This document shows positions 43,068 through 54,157 of a stretch of 64,000 nt of DNA, piece by piece. The first letter of the stretch is position 1; every line of letters begins with the position of its first letter. The stretch is taken from contig NZ_VUOC01000004.1 in NCBI RefSeq assembly GCF_008386695.1, forward strand, positions 684,327-748,326, in the 5' to 3' direction. Made by a program: the position numbers and the translations under genes. This stretch comes from Chitinophaga agrisoli (GTDB lineage: Bacteria > Bacteroidota > Bacteroidia > Chitinophagales > Chitinophagaceae). The notes under the pieces were generated by a model, which worked only from the letters and a program-made list of their open reading frames with translations, did not search any database and was not told the origin of the DNA.

Positions 43068-46000
43068 TGCTCGTCCCGGATGATGGTGATATAACCTTTC
43101 GCCGTTTTAGCTCCGTCATTAATCCTCAGTATATAATAGTAAGTGCCTTCTGCCAGCGGTTTGCCGTTGAGGGTGCCTAACCAGTCGTTGGCGTAATTCC
43201 GTTGCTGGAACACGATACGGCCGGAGCGGTCAAACACCTGTACCTCGTTGTTTGGATAGCTGTCCAGGTTACGGATCACCCACTTATCGTTCCTGCCGTC
43301 GCCGTTAGGCGTGAGGATGTTGGTAGCGTCTACCTTGAAGTCCTCTATTACGGTGATGCTGATGCTGGCCGTACCAATACAGCCTGCGGCGCTGGTAGCG
43401 GTTACTTCGTAAGTGGCGTTATCCTTTGCCTTGGCTTCCAGTACAGCGGTCTGCTGACCGCTGATGATGCCGTCTATATTGGTCCAGCTGTAAGTGCTGG
43501 CGCCGGTGGCGGTGAGGTGGATCACATCGCCTTTGGACACGCTATTGCCTTTATCACTGTTGATGGTGATAGCGGGCAGGTTATTCACCGTAATGGTGAA
43601 GGTGCGGCTCAGCTGATCTACAGCGCCGTTGGCGGTACCACCATCGTCCTTAATGGTAACGGTGATGGTAGCTGTGCCGGTGGTTACGGTGCTCTTGAGC
43701 TGGTAACTCAGTACACCGGCTGTACTTACGCTCAGCGCATCGAAATAAGGCTGGTTAGACGTTGCCGTGATGGTATATGTCTGACCGGCTTCTACCGCAG
43801 ACGCGCCAGTAAGTTGGATGGTATGTACATCTGTACCGGTACATACGCTTACATTGCTGATGGCATCCAGGGTAGGCGTTTTATTTACAAATGCCAGGAT
43901 CACATTGATGGGGATGGCGGTGGCGCCGCTGGTATTGAGCCCATCACTTACCGTTACGCCCAGTACCACGGTGGTACCTGCTTTCGCATCCAGGAGGCTG
44001 GCATTCTTCACCGTGATCTTACCGGTGGCATTATCCATTGCAAAGGCGCCGCCGCTCGGGTCTGATGTGATGGTCCAGTCCTGGAATACGTTGCTGGCGT
44101 CTGTAGCGGTTATTGTACCTACCGTTGTGCCTACCGGCTCGTTGTTATTTACGGTGAGAGTCTGGGTGTTGATCACCGGCGCTGTTTTATCCACCGTGCG
44201 TGCCAGGTTACCGGAGGCGGTATTGTTATTACCACCGTTGTTCACCGCAACATTGGCAGGTACGCTGAGGTTCAGCAAACCATCCGTACCCGGTGTTACT
44301 GTCAATGTGTATACGGTATTATCACTGGTCTGCAGGTTGCTGACAGTGGCGTTCACCGCGGTTATACCCGTTGTTGCAAAGCCTGTTACGGCCTCGCTGA
44401 AGGTAATGGTAGCGGTAAAGGGCGCATTCACGCGCGCAGCGGCCGCAGATACGATCTGTACGGATGGTTTGGCGGTATTTATACGTACCCCGCTGGTATT
44501 GGCAACCCCGTTCAGCGTAAGCACCGCGTTATTGGCAGATGCATCACGGATCCAGCCGCTGTGCAGTATTAAAGCTGTACCCAGGTTGATGCCGTCGAGG
44601 TCCATATCCCCATCTACAACGGTGTAGTTGAAGAGCAGATCGCCATTGGTACCGCCGCCACTAACGAAGTTAGCATACACGGTCTTACCATCGAGGATCA
44701 GCGGCAATTGTATCTCCTGCGGGGCGGAGGCCATCACGTTCACCGTTTCGCTATAGTGTACGGTGAAGGGAAGTACATCGCCGGCTTTATAATATTTATT
44801 AGCCGGTACATCTACGGAGCTGATCGCAGGCGGTGTACCGTCATAATAATAAGAAATGCCGGAAGATGCCGCATTACCTGTACCGGCTACGTTCACCGCT
44901 GCATTGGCGGGCACCTTGATCGTTACGGTACCCTGTGCTGCTGGCGTTAAGGTCATGGTATAAGTAATGTTATCGGTCGTTGCGAAATTGGTCAAGGTGG
45001 CATTTGTCACCTGTATATCGGAGATATCGAAGCCGGTTACCTTTTCGCTAAAGATAACGCTGAGAGTGAAAGGCGCGTTTGTTACGATACCGGAGAACGT
45101 AACGGCCGGTACTATGCTGTATACATATACGGTGCTGGTATTAGGCACGTTATGCAGGGTCAGCAACGCATCATTGCCGATGGCGTCCCGGATAGTGGCG
45201 CCATTGAGCTTCAGGTCAGGCGCCAGTTCGATACCATCCAGGTCCTGATCTCCGGGCAGTATGTTATAGTGGAAAGTCAGGGAATTAGCGCTGGTAGCGG
45301 TTACAGTAGCTTCGCGGGTAGCGCTGCCTATCAGCACCTCCAGTACAGGTGAGCCGGTAACGGTCACGGTCTCGCTGAAGTATACAGTAAAGAAGAGGTC
45401 ATTGCCATTTTTATAGTAACCTGGCAATGGCGCGCCTACAGAGGCAACCACCGGTGAAGTGGCGTCTATCTTCACGACATTGGCGGAGATATTATTCAGT
45501 ACCAGGAGGGCATCATTGCCTGCGGGGTCTTTTATAGTACCGCCAGCCAGCTGGAGGTTAGCGCCCAGTGCGATACCATCCGCATCCAGATCGCCTGGTA
45601 CCACGGTGTAGCTGAAGCGGAGCGTATTGGTACCGGTACCGCCGGTATAGGTTGCCTGTCCGTTACGGCTGGTCATTATAATATCCAGCTGAGGCGTACC
45701 TGTTACTGTTACAGTTTCATTATAGTGTACGTCGAAGTTGAGCACGTCTCCTGCTTTATAGGTGGCAGTAGATGGTTTGTCAACAGCTGTAATGGCCGGC
45801 CCTGTACCATCGAAGGTGACGGTAAGCGAACTGGAAGCTGTATTTGGATTACCGCCTATATTAAAGGCTACGCCTGCAGGAACAGTCATTGTTATGTTGC
45901 CGCCTGTTGGCGTTATTAATATGGTATAGGTGATGCCATCGTCTGAAGTATTCAGGTTCGATGCAGTGGCATTCGTGACATCCAGGTCAGTTGCCGCGAA

Positions 46001-49000
46001 ACCAGTTACTTTTTCGCTGAAGGTAGCGGTGACCTCAAAAAATCCGTTCACCAGGGGCTGCGGGGCGCTCAGTGTTACAGACGGGATATCTGTATTTACG
46101 AACACACCGGCGGTGGGATCAACGTTGTTCAGCGTAAGCACCATATCGTTGCCGTTAACATCCTTCAAACTACCGCCGGCATTCAGGGCGATGATACCAG
46201 CCGGCTGGATGCCGTCCATATCCTTATCACCCGGTTGTACGGTATAAGTGAAATTCAGCAGATCGGTGCCAGCACCGCTGGTAAGGACCAGCTGTTTAAC
46301 AGCCGTGCCGATGGTCACATCTATGGTGGGCGCGCCTGTTACATCTGTAGCTTCGCTGGTATGTACTTTAAATGTGAGCACTTCACCCGCTTTGTGATAG
46401 CCATCAGCAGGCACTTCCACGGAAGTAACCACAGGCGCTACGGCGTCTATTTTCACTACGCTGACGCCAACGCCATTTAATGTGAGGTTAGCATCATTGC
46501 CGGCGATGTCTTTTATGGTACCGCCTGCAAGCTCCAGCGCTGTACCCAATGTAATGCCATCCGGATCATTATCGCCGGATTGTACCGTGTAGCTGAAATG
46601 AAGATCCGTGGTTCCACTGCCGCCTACAAAACCCGCTTGCCCGTTTCCACTATTCATTACAAAAGGTAACACTGGCGTACCGTTAACGACTACGATCTCA
46701 TGGTAACGTACAATGAAGTCCAGTATATCTCCTGCTTTATAGGTATCCGTGACCGGCACCGCTACTATTGTGATCTGCGGCGGCATATGATCGTAGGTAA
46801 CATTCACATCACCGGAACCGCTATTAGGATTGCGGCCTATATTGTTGGCTGCGCCTGGCGGAACAGACACGATCACCGGACCATCTCCCGATGGCGTTAT
46901 CAGCATAGTATAGGTGATACCGCCGTCTGTTGTATTCAGGTTGGACACAGTGCCGTTTGTGATATGCACACCAGCTGCTGTGAAGCCAAATACCTCTTCG
47001 CTGAAGGTAGCGGTAACAGTAAATGGCGCATTCACTACGGCAGGCGCGGTGGTAGAGAGGTTTACGGTAGGCGTGGTTGTATTTACGCGCACATTGGTAA
47101 GATCGCCCACGCCATTCAGCGCTAATACCAGGTCATTGCCGGCTCCATCTGTGATGATGCCGCTATTCAGCACCAGGGCAGTAAGGGCGATGCCGTCCAT
47201 ATCCTGTTCGTTCGGTTGTACGGTATATTTAAAGGTGAGGACATTGGTGCCGGAACCAACATTAAAATCAGCCTGCACATTAGTAGTACCAATTGTTAAG
47301 CTTAGCTGCGGGGTAGCCGTAACTATTACCGTCTCGCTGGTGTGCACCTTTAATTCGAGCACTTCGCCTGCGTGATAATATTTATCAGCCGGTGCATCCA
47401 CGGAAGTAATGGTGGGCACTATGCCATCTACTATTACAGTGGGGTAGCTGCCAGCCACTGCCGGAACAAGGTCGTTGCCGGCATCGTCGCGGATAGTGCC
47501 GCCGTTCAGGCTTAAGGCACTGGCCAGCGTTGGTCCGTCCAGATCCAGGTCTGTGGATTGTATTGTATAGGAGAAGGTAAGGCTGTTTGTACCCGTACCG
47601 GATACATAACCAGCCTGGCGATTTTGGCCGCCTATGTCAACACCCAGGTAAGGAGCACCAGTTACGTTTACAGTCTCACTGGTGGCTATCGTGAAGGTGA
47701 GCACATCGCCTAATTTATAAACACCGGTGGGCAAGGTAACGTTGTTCACTACCGGAGCGGTACCGTCATAAGTGCGGCCCAGCGGACCGGAAGCGGAATT
47801 GGGATTGCCAGCAAGATTCGCTACTACGTTTGCGGGTACCTCTAAGACTACCAGACCATCGGCCGTTGGGGTGATCAGCATATCGTAGATAGCCGGCCCG
47901 CCCCCGGCTTGTGCAGGCGTGCCAACGGTAGCCGTACCTGCGAGTATATGTACATCTGATGCCTGGAAAACAAATACGGGTTCGCTGAAGGTAACTCTTA
48001 AGACAAACGGCGCATTCACTAACGCAGGAGAGGAGGAAGTAAGTGTAACGGAAGGTATGACCGTATTGACCAATACCTGATTGGTGGGATCTACGTGCTG
48101 GAACGTCAGATCCGCATCGTTGCCTGCAGCATCTTTTATAGTACCGCCATTCAGCTCCAGCGCGCCAGCCAGCTGAATGCCATCATCATCATTATCTCCT
48201 GACACTACGGTATATGCGAATGTGAGGGTATTGCTACCGGAACCACCTGTCAGGGCAGCATGTACGATAGTTCCGCCAATGGTAACCGGTATATACGGGG
48301 TGCCTGTTATGTTTACATTTTCGCTGGCGTGTACTTTGAAGTTGAGCACATCGCCCTCTTTATAATATGCGTTATTGGGTACATCCACGCTGGTAAAGTT
48401 TGGCGCAACCGCATCTATGATCACACCGCTATAGTCGCCGGCAGGCAGATTAAGGATAAGGTCATTACCGGCAGGATCACGCATTGTGCTGCCATTCAGC
48501 ACGATCTGGCTGGCTACTACCGGCCCATCCGGGTCATTATCGCCAGCAGCTACGGTATAACTAAAGGTGAGGTGTTCCGAATCGAAACCACCAGTAAGAA
48601 CGGCATTGCGGTGCGTGGTACCTACGGTAATATCCAGGTAGGGCAACTCGCCGGAAGGACCGGGTGTGATCTGTTGTATTTCGGAGAAGTCAACAATGAA
48701 GTTGATCACATCGCCCAGCGTATATGTTCCGGGTGTAGCGGATATGCCGGTAACTGTAGGGCGCGTGACGTCATAGAAAACAATGAGCTCATTGGACGCC
48801 GGACTAGGATTGGTGCCTATGTTGTGCGCCGCGCCGGGAGGTATCTTCACCAGTACCGAACCCTCTGACGTTGGCGCCACATGTACGGTGAATACCTTGT
48901 TATCGGATGTGTTAAGCCCGCTAATCGTGGCATTGGTAAAGTTAATATCAGCTAAGTCAAAATCTGCCACCGCATCGGTGAAGGTGATGGTGACGTCAAA

Positions 49001-52000
49001 CGGATGATTTAACAGCGTGCTGGGCGTGGATAAGGTAACATTGGGTATGACGGTATTTACAAGCACCCCGTTAGTGGGGGCTACGCCATTCAATGTAAGC
49101 ACCAGGTCATTACCGGGTACATCCCTGATAGTGCCGCCATTAAGCTCCAGCGGAGATACGATCTCAATGCCATCATCATCGTTATCACCATTCGCCACCG
49201 TATATATGAACTCCAGCGAAGTGGTACCGGAGCCGGATGAGAAATCTGCGCGCCTCACAACTCCGCCAATATTCACGTTGAGGTACGGGCTACCATTTAC
49301 AACCACATTTTCGCTGGTATTTATGGTAAAGCGGAGCGGGTTACCCTCAACGTAATATTTCGGAGTTGGCACCGCCATGGAAGTAACAACAGGCGGTACA
49401 GCATCTACCAAAACAGCTACGTAGTTATTGATGGCTGTAGGGAGTGTGGCGTTGTTGTTCAGGGCGTCTTTGATAGTGGCGCCATTGAGATCGATGGGAT
49501 TCTCGGTAATGCCATCCAGGTCCAGGTCCCCATTTACTATGGTATAGATGAAGGTGAGCACCTTGCCTGCGCTGCTGGTAAGCGGCACATTGCGCGTATT
49601 ACCGCCTATGGTGAGTGGCAGTATAGGTGTGCCTGTCACTACCAGGTCCTCATCAAAGGTGAAGGTAAAGGTAAACTGCTGGCCTAACCTATAGACTCCA
49701 TTTGCCGGGTGGGTTCTGGAAAAGACAGCCGGGCCATGGGTATCGTAGTTGAAATTATATGGAGCGGATGCCGTGTTGCCGTTGGTGGCGATGTTATGTA
49801 CGACATTAGCTTTCACTGACACGCTGCCAGCGCCTTCTGCATCGGCGGTTGGCGTGATGGTGACCGTCCATTTTTTATGATCTGACGTGCTCAGGTTGGT
49901 GATGGTACCGCCTGTGATGTCGAAACTGGCGGCTGTGAGATCGTCTGTTACCGTTTCATCGAAATCAACGGAAATGTCGAATGCTGCGTTATATGGAGAA
50001 GCGGTGGCCGGCGTGATGGTAGGATCAGGATGTGTTGTATTGATCTTGATCCCGCTGCCATCGCCAACGCTGTTCAGCGCTGGTACCATGTTATTGCCTG
50101 CTGCATCCCTGATGGAGCTGCCGGGAGGGAAATTGAGATTGGCGCCCAGTGTAATACCGGTTTCGGTATTATCGCCGTCCACTATATTATATGTAAAAGT
50201 GAGTTGGTTGCCAATGTTGCCAGCATACAACGCCTGCCGGGTAACTCCACCGATATTCACATCCAGGGTTGGGGTACCTGATACGGTTACCGTTTCGCTG
50301 GTATTTACCAAAAATACAAGCGGCGTTCCCAACTCATTAATATAATAACCGTTGTGGGAGCCAGGGCCTGGCATGGTTACGGATGCAACGGTGGGCGGGC
50401 GGCCATCTATTAATATACCAGTATAGTGGTTGGCTACGCCTATTACAGCGTTGTTACCGACAACGTCCTTGATGCTGCCGCCGTTCAATGCGATCTGGGC
50501 GTCCAGGTCAATACCGTCGAGGTCCTGCTCGCCAGCGGCTACAGTATAATTAAAGATCAGTGTACGGGCATTTGCGCCGGCTGTGTAGGCAGCCTGCCTT
50601 GTATTGCCGTCTATAATAATTGGCAGTGTAGGCGCACCGGTTACAACCACGTCCTCATCATAGCTGATGGTGAAGCTGACCACGTCGCCGGCTCTGTAAT
50701 ACTTACTAGCGGGCGGAGTGACGGTAATAGCAGGGGCCTTGGTATCCCAGGAAATGCTGAGGGGCGTAGTGGCAGACAGGTTGCCATTGCCGGCTGCATC
50801 GTGTACTGTATTAGCCACCACGTTTACTGTACTGCTATTTGTCTCGCCGTTAAGCGGCGTCAGGATGATATCCCAGGTCCTGTTATTAATCTTTGTCAGG
50901 GGGCCAACGTTGACTCCCGGGAAACCCAGGTCAGACATATTCAGGTCGTCTACCAGGTCTTCGTCAAAGGTAACCGTGATCGTAAATGCACCGGTTACCG
51001 GGAAAGTCGCGGCAGTGGTGATTGTGGGGGTAGGATGTTTGGTATCCACCTTTACCTGTGATAAGTCCGGCGCCGTACCTAAAGACAACAGGGCGTCGTT
51101 GCCTGCCAGGTCTCTGATAGTACCGCCGTTCAGCACAATGGCAGGCGTCATGCCGATACCATCCATATCGTTGTCACCGTCCACTACCGGATAACGGAAC
51201 AGCAGGTCGGTCGAGCCGGAGCCGCTAACATAGGTAGCCTGGCGGGTAGTGCCACCGATATTTATACCGATGGAAGGCGTGCCAGTAACGGTGACATTTT
51301 CACTGTATTTAACCGTGAAGTCAAGGTTCTGCGTTGCGCGATAGTAGCCATTGGCAGGCGAAGTAAGGGATACGAAGCCGGGCGACGTATAGTCTGTTGT
51401 CCATGTCCAGGTAGCGGGCATTGCATCGGTGTTGCCTAATGCATCTTTGGCGCTTACCAGTAATGTATGACTACCCTCCGTAAGGGTGGCAGGAAGATCG
51501 TAAGGGTTAGTAACGGTGGCGAATGCCCCTACTCCATCGAGCTGCGCTAAGTAGGTAACGCCTGATTCGACAGGTGTTACGCTGAATGTGAAATGCCCTC
51601 CATGGTTATTGGTAGGGTTAGCCGGTCCTGCGTCTATATTGGTATTAGGCGCAGTTTTGTCGATGGTATAGACTTCGCCGGAGGTATAGGTGCCGCCGAA
51701 GATGGTGGGATTAATACCCGTACCCGGCACATCCAGGCGGATGGTACCGCTGCCGCTACCTGTATTAACGGTTACTGTATAAGTATCGCCGCTACCAGTA
51801 ACGGTTGCAACAGAAGGGCCTGTTACACCGGTTGAAGTAAGGCTGAATGCGGCATTTGTTACGTTTGTAGCGTTACCGCTGAATTTAACGGTATATGTAA
51901 CTGAGGCAGCATTGGTAGGATTAGCAGATGCACGGGTAACGCTGGTAACGGTGAGGGGTGGCGTTAGTTTCAGAAAACGCCCCTCTCCGGAGGCGCCGCC

Positions 52001-52945
52001 ATCATTCACAAAGATGTTACCAGTGTTGCCTACTACGATGCCCCATGGGTATTCCAGACCTGTTTTGCTAAGTGTGGTAGCAGGGCTGGTAGGCACTTCC
52101 ACGCCGGTTTGCAGGCCTGTTATCGGTGCTGTATATTTTACAATATGATAGGTCCCATTAGCACCAAGGGCGCCAACAGACTCTAGCGTATACACATTAT
52201 TTTGTGCATCTACCGTGAGGGAAGAGATATTCTTGCCGGAGGATATTGTGGTAGCCACATTGTAATTAGGGGGTGACAGCTTCAGCAGCTTACCGCCGCC
52301 GTTTTCGATGCGGTCGAAAATGTAGATGTTATCCAGGCCATCCACTGCAATGCTCCAAGGATAGGTAGTTGGCTGCCCAGCAACGGTGGAACAGGGAATC
52401 CCATCATACAACAGGTCTGGGGCGGCGTTTTCCTGACCAACTTTATATCGCATGAGTTTGTAGGTATCATTGGATGGGTCAACGTCCCCGCGATTATCAA
52501 ACTCCATTGTCAGCAATCTATTAACATTATCAAATGCAAGGGCACAATAAAAATCACCGCTACGCATCAGGTGCGGGGTATAGGTAACTGCATCCAGCTT
52601 TGTGATCTTCCAGCCAGAGAGATTTATCTCTGTAACGAAAACGTCGCCGTTATCGTTCACAGCGAGGCCCCAGGGGTATTGGTCTGCGGCGGCAGTCGGA
52701 CTATAGAGTGGAGTGCCGGCACCACTGCCGTCTGGCGGAAGCTTAACCACTTCGTATGCAGAGTTAGCCGCATTTTCCCGGACCATAAAAATGTTACCGG
52801 CGTTATCTCTTGTCAAGGCGCGATAGCGGCCACCGGTCTGTAGGGAGGTGACAGTATACGCTTGCCCATAAACGTCAACACCCGCCAGCAGGCAGGTGAT
52901 CATGAGCAGCAGTATGTTCAGACTTTTAGTAAAAGTATGCTTCAT
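43064..52945 (-). CDS. Giant T9SS type B adhesin with Ig-like repeats
   Basis: A 3293-aa secreted repeat protein. It has a signal peptide (ending VYGQ), an NHL/beta-propeller-like region at about 30-330 (repeating YPWGLAV/YPWSIAV blades), and a short variable Ig/PKD region. Then come about 14 copies of a roughly 105-residue module A (GDVLxF...SExVxVTGTP...GTIKDxAGND) and about 8 copies of module B (VNAPFxVTxTFSExV...LNTSDN...VPxxVAxN), mostly in the order A-A-B. A cadherin-like and an Ig-like domain follow, and the CHU_C / type B sorting tail (ILTPNGDGRNDKWVIRN) ends the protein. Nearly all A modules contain a DxDxDG loop that may bind calcium. It probably acts in adhesion or gliding on the cell surface. 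Confidence 0.9.
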   Translation of the reverse strand: MKHTFTKSLNILLLMITCLLAGVDVYGQAYTVTSLQTGGRYRALTRDNAGNIFMVRENAANSAYEVVKLPPDGSGAGTPLYSPTAAADQYPWGLAVNDNGDVFVTEINLSGWKITKLDAVTYTPHLMRSGDFYCALAFDNVNRLLTMEFDNRGDVDPSNDTYKLMRYKVGQENAAPDLLYDGIPCSTVAGQPTTYPWSIAVDGLDNIYIFDRIENGGGKLLKLSPPNYNVATTISSGKNISSLTVDAQNNVYTLESVGALGANGTYHIVKYTAPITGLQTGVEVPTSPATTLSKTGLEYPWGIVVGNTGNIFVNDGGASGEGRFLKLTPPLTVTSVTRASANPTNAASVTYTVKFSGNATNVTNAAFSLTSTGVTGPSVATVTGSGDTYTVTVNTGSGSGTIRLDVPGTGINPTIFGGTYTSGEVYTIDKTAPNTNIDAGPANPTNNHGGHFTFSVTPVESGVTYLAQLDGVGAFATVTNPYDLPATLTEGSHTLLVSAKDALGNTDAMPATWTWTTDYTSPGFVSLTSPANGYYRATQNLDFTVKYSENVTVTGTPSIGINIGGTTRQATYVSGSGSTDLLFRYPVVDGDNDMDGIGMTPAIVLNGGTIRDLAGNDALLSLGTAPDLSQVKVDTKHPTPTITTAATFPVTGAFTITVTFDEDLVDDLNMSDLGFPGVNVGPLTKINNRTWDIILTPLNGETNSSTVNVVANTVHDAAGNGNLSATTPLSISWDTKAPAITVTPPASKYYRAGDVVSFTISYDEDVVVTGAPTLPIIIDGNTRQAAYTAGANARTLIFNYTVAAGEQDLDGIDLDAQIALNGGSIKDVVGNNAVIGVANHYTGILIDGRPPTVASVTMPGPGSHNGYYINELGTPLVFLVNTSETVTVSGTPTLDVNIGGVTRQALYAGNIGNQLTFTYNIVDGDNTETGITLGANLNFPPGSSIRDAAGNNMVPALNSVGDGSGIKINTTHPDPTITPATASPYNAAFDISVDFDETVTDDLTAASFDITGGTITNLSTSDHKKWTVTITPTADAEGAGSVSVKANVVHNIATNGNTASAPYNFNYDTHGPAVFSRTHPANGVYRLGQQFTFTFTFDEDLVVTGTPILPLTIGGNTRNVPLTSSAGKVLTFIYTIVNGDLDLDGITENPIDLNGATIKDALNNNATLPTAINNYVAVLVDAVPPVVTSMAVPTPKYYVEGNPLRFTINTSENVVVNGSPYLNVNIGGVVRRADFSSGSGTTSLEFIYTVANGDNDDDGIEIVSPLELNGGTIRDVPGNDLVLTLNGVAPTNGVLVNTVIPNVTLSTPSTLLNHPFDVTITFTDAVADFDLADINFTNATISGLNTSDNKVFTVHVAPTSEGSVLVKIPPGAAHNIGTNPSPASNELIVFYDVTRPTVTGISATPGTYTLGDVINFIVDFSEIQQITPGPSGELPYLDITVGTTHRNAVLTGGFDSEHLTFSYTVAAGDNDPDGPVVASQIVLNGSTMRDPAGNDLILNLPAGDYSGVIIDAVAPNFTSVDVPNNAYYKEGDVLNFKVHASENVNITGTPYIPVTIGGTIVHAALTGGSGSNTLTFAYTVVSGDNDDDGIQLAGALELNGGTIKDAAGNDADLTFQHVDPTNQVLVNTVIPSVTLTSSSPALVNAPFVLRVTFSEPVFVFQASDVHILAGTATVGTPAQAGGGPAIYDMLITPTADGLVVLEVPANVVANLAGNPNSASGPLGRTYDGTAPVVNNVTLPTGVYKLGDVLTFTIATSETVNVTGAPYLGVDIGGQNRQAGYVSGTGTNSLTFSYTIQSTDLDLDGPTLASALSLNGGTIRDDAGNDLVPAVAGSYPTVIVDGIVPTITSVDAPADKYYHAGEVLELKVHTSETVIVTATPQLSLTIGTTNVQADFNVGSGTNVLTFKYTVQPNEQDMDGIALTALVLNSGIITDGAGNDLVLALNGVGDLTNVRVNTTTPTVNLSTTAPAVVNAPFTVTATFSEEVFGFTAAGVHITNGTVSNLNTTDGGITYTMLITPSGDGPVIVSVPPGAANNIGRNPNSGSGDVNVTYDHMPPQITIVAVPVTDTYKAGDILDFIVRYHEIVVVNGTPVLPFVMNSGNGQAGFVGGSGTTDLHFSYTVQSGDNDPDGITLGTALELAGGTIKDIAGNDANLTLNGVGVSVVKIDAVAPVVTSVEVPADGYHKAGEVLTFKVHTSEATDVTGAPTIDVTIGTAVKQLVLTSGAGTDLLNFTYTVQPGDKDMDGIQPAGIIALNAGGSLKDVNGNDMVLTLNNVDPTAGVFVNTDIPSVTLSAPQPLVNGFFEVTATFSEKVTGFAATDLDVTNATASNLNTSDDGITYTILITPTGGNITMTVPAGVAFNIGGNPNTASSSLTVTFDGTGPAITAVDKPSTATYKAGDVLNFDVHYNETVTVTGTPQLDIIMTSRNGQATYTGGTGTNTLRFSYTVVPGDLDADGIALGANLQLAGGTIKDPAGNDALLVLNNISANVVKIDATSPVVASVGAPLPGYYKNGNDLFFTVYFSETVTVTGSPVLEVLIGSATREATVTATSANSLTFHYNILPGDQDLDGIELAPDLKLNGATIRDAIGNDALLTLHNVPNTSTVYVYSIVPAVTFSGIVTNAPFTLSVIFSEKVTGFDISDIQVTNATLTNFATTDNITYTMTLTPAAQGTVTIKVPANAAVNVAGTGNAASSGISYYYDGTPPAISSVDVPANKYYKAGDVLPFTVHYSETVNVMASAPQEIQLPLILDGKTVYANFVSGGGTNGDLLFNYTVVDGDMDLDGINLGTALILHSGWIRDASANNAVLTLNGVANTSGVRINTAKPSVQIVSAAAARVNAPFTATITFSEAVTGFATTGITAVNATVSNLQTSDNTVYTLTVTPGTDGLLNLSVPANVAVNNGGNNNTASGNLARTVDKTAPVINTQTLTVNNNEPVGTTVGTITATDASNVFQDWTITSDPSGGAFAMDNATGKITVKNASLLDAKAGTTVVLGVTVSDGLNTSGATAIPINVILAFVNKTPTLDAISNVSVCTGTDVHTIQLTGASAVEAGQTYTITATSNQPYFDALSVSTAGVLSYQLKSTVTTGTATITVTIKDDGGTANGAVDQLSRTFTITVNNLPAITINSDKGNSVSKGDVIHLTATGASTYSWTNIDGIISGQQTAVLEAKAKDNATYEVTATSAAGCIGTASISITVIEDFKVDATNILTPNGDGRNDKWVIRNLDSYPNNEVQVFDRSGRIVFQQRNYANDWLGTLNGKPLAEGTYYYILRINDGAKTAKGYITIIRDEQ

Positions 52946-52954
52946 ATGGATCTA

Positions 52955-54118
52955 TTAAATACAGAGGAAGGGATTTTGCCAGCCGGAAATGTTGTCATCG
53001 TGTATGGCAGCCAGTTCTTTAGCATCGAAACGCATTCCTTTTCCCTGATCAACAATGATTTTGCGAATATTAGTGGAGCTAGTTGTTATTTTAATGATAT
53101 TGGATAAAGGCAGGGCAAAGCCGGAGGCGGGGTAAAAATTCTTTTCACCACGGGGTCCTTTGATAATGCCGGTACGTAATTGCTGCTTTACCGCATCCCA
53201 ATCTTTCTTCTGGGCATAAGGCAGCACTTCTTTCCATACCAGTCCGGCTTCATAACCCATTAAGGCATATATATTGGCGGGTTGATTGGCGAGTGTTTCA
53301 AATTTCTTTACAAAGGCCTGGTTGGCTTTACTTTCATCTTCACGCATCCATAACTGGGAGGTATATATTTCAAGGTTGGCATGTTTTGCATCTTCCAGTA
53401 TGTCGTCATAGGCCATTGTTTCTGCTACCAGCAGCGGCACTTTTTTATGGAGGCCGCTTTGTACCCATTTTTGCAAAAAACGGGTGCCCATAGTGCCGCA
53501 GAAAACAGCGTGCACATAGGCTGGGTGTTGTTTTTCCCATTTGGCGAAAATGCCATCTACGTCCAGTTTGAGGGGATCATTTTCATCAAAAGGCAGCACG
53601 GATATTTGCAGTTCCGTACCACCGGCGCTAAATACGCCTTGCTGGAAAGTACTGTTGAGGTGATAACCGGCCTCGTATACGGGCATGATCATATGCCCAC
53701 CGGGGCCAAAGTTATTGTGCGCCCAGTGGCCCAGCGCATATTGCGACTGCCACAGCTGGTGTGAAGCATAGAATACGTCCGGGCTGAGATAAGGGAAATG
53801 CGGTACATATTCCCCCATATCGAAAAAGAAAGCAGGTCTTTTTTCTTTTTCAATCAGGGGAATCAGACCGGGAACGGATTTATAGCTGATAAGGCCGGAT
53901 AAAATATCGACACGATTAAAGAAAAGCAGCTTACGGGCCGCTTCTTCGTTCATTTTCATGCCGCCCATCTGCGTGTATTCCGGGATAAATTGTATTACGC
54001 GTTGTGTAGCCGGATCTAATCCCATCCCCAGCATCCAGCCTGCGAACAGGTGTTGTGAGTAGAAAGGATAGACACCCGAATAGGGCGTAAGGAATCCGAC
54101 GGTCAGATGAGGGTGCAT
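52955..54118 (-). CDS. Periplasmic-binding-fold protein without signal peptide
   Basis: A 387-aa protein with the type 1 periplasmic-binding (LivJ/ABC substrate-binding) fold, starting directly on the first strand: HLTVGFLTPYSGVYPFYSQH. Other landmarks are the inter-domain segments VDILSGLISYKSVPGLIPL and PAYVHAVFCGTMGTRFLQKW and the later NIYALMGYEAGLVWKEVLPY. There is no signal peptide or lipobox, so it should be cytoplasmic unless exported by another route. It lies between a tail-collar protein and the giant adhesin (9 bases before the latter). The gap from the collar gene is 39 bases and is in frame, so only one TAA and 13 codons separate the two. Ligand unknown. Confidence 0.8.
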   Translation of the reverse strand: MHPHLTVGFLTPYSGVYPFYSQHLFAGWMLGMGLDPATQRVIQFIPEYTQMGGMKMNEEAARKLLFFNRVDILSGLISYKSVPGLIPLIEKEKRPAFFFDMGEYVPHFPYLSPDVFYASHQLWQSQYALGHWAHNNFGPGGHMIMPVYEAGYHLNSTFQQGVFSAGGTELQISVLPFDENDPLKLDVDGIFAKWEKQHPAYVHAVFCGTMGTRFLQKWVQSGLHKKVPLLVAETMAYDDILEDAKHANLEIYTSQLWMREDESKANQAFVKKFETLANQPANIYALMGYEAGLVWKEVLPYAQKKDWDAVKQQLRTGIIKGPRGEKNFYPASGFALPLSNIIKITTSSTNIRKIIVDQGKGMRFDAKELAAIHDDNISGWQNPFLCI

Positions 54119-54157
54119 GTGTTTAAACTTGATAGTAACATTAATAATTTGCCAGCA

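Noticed and set aside
43202-51835. Many plus-strand frames opposite the giant adhesin
   Set aside because: They are regularly spaced shadows of repetitive codon use in the adhesin modules and show no domain or start signal.
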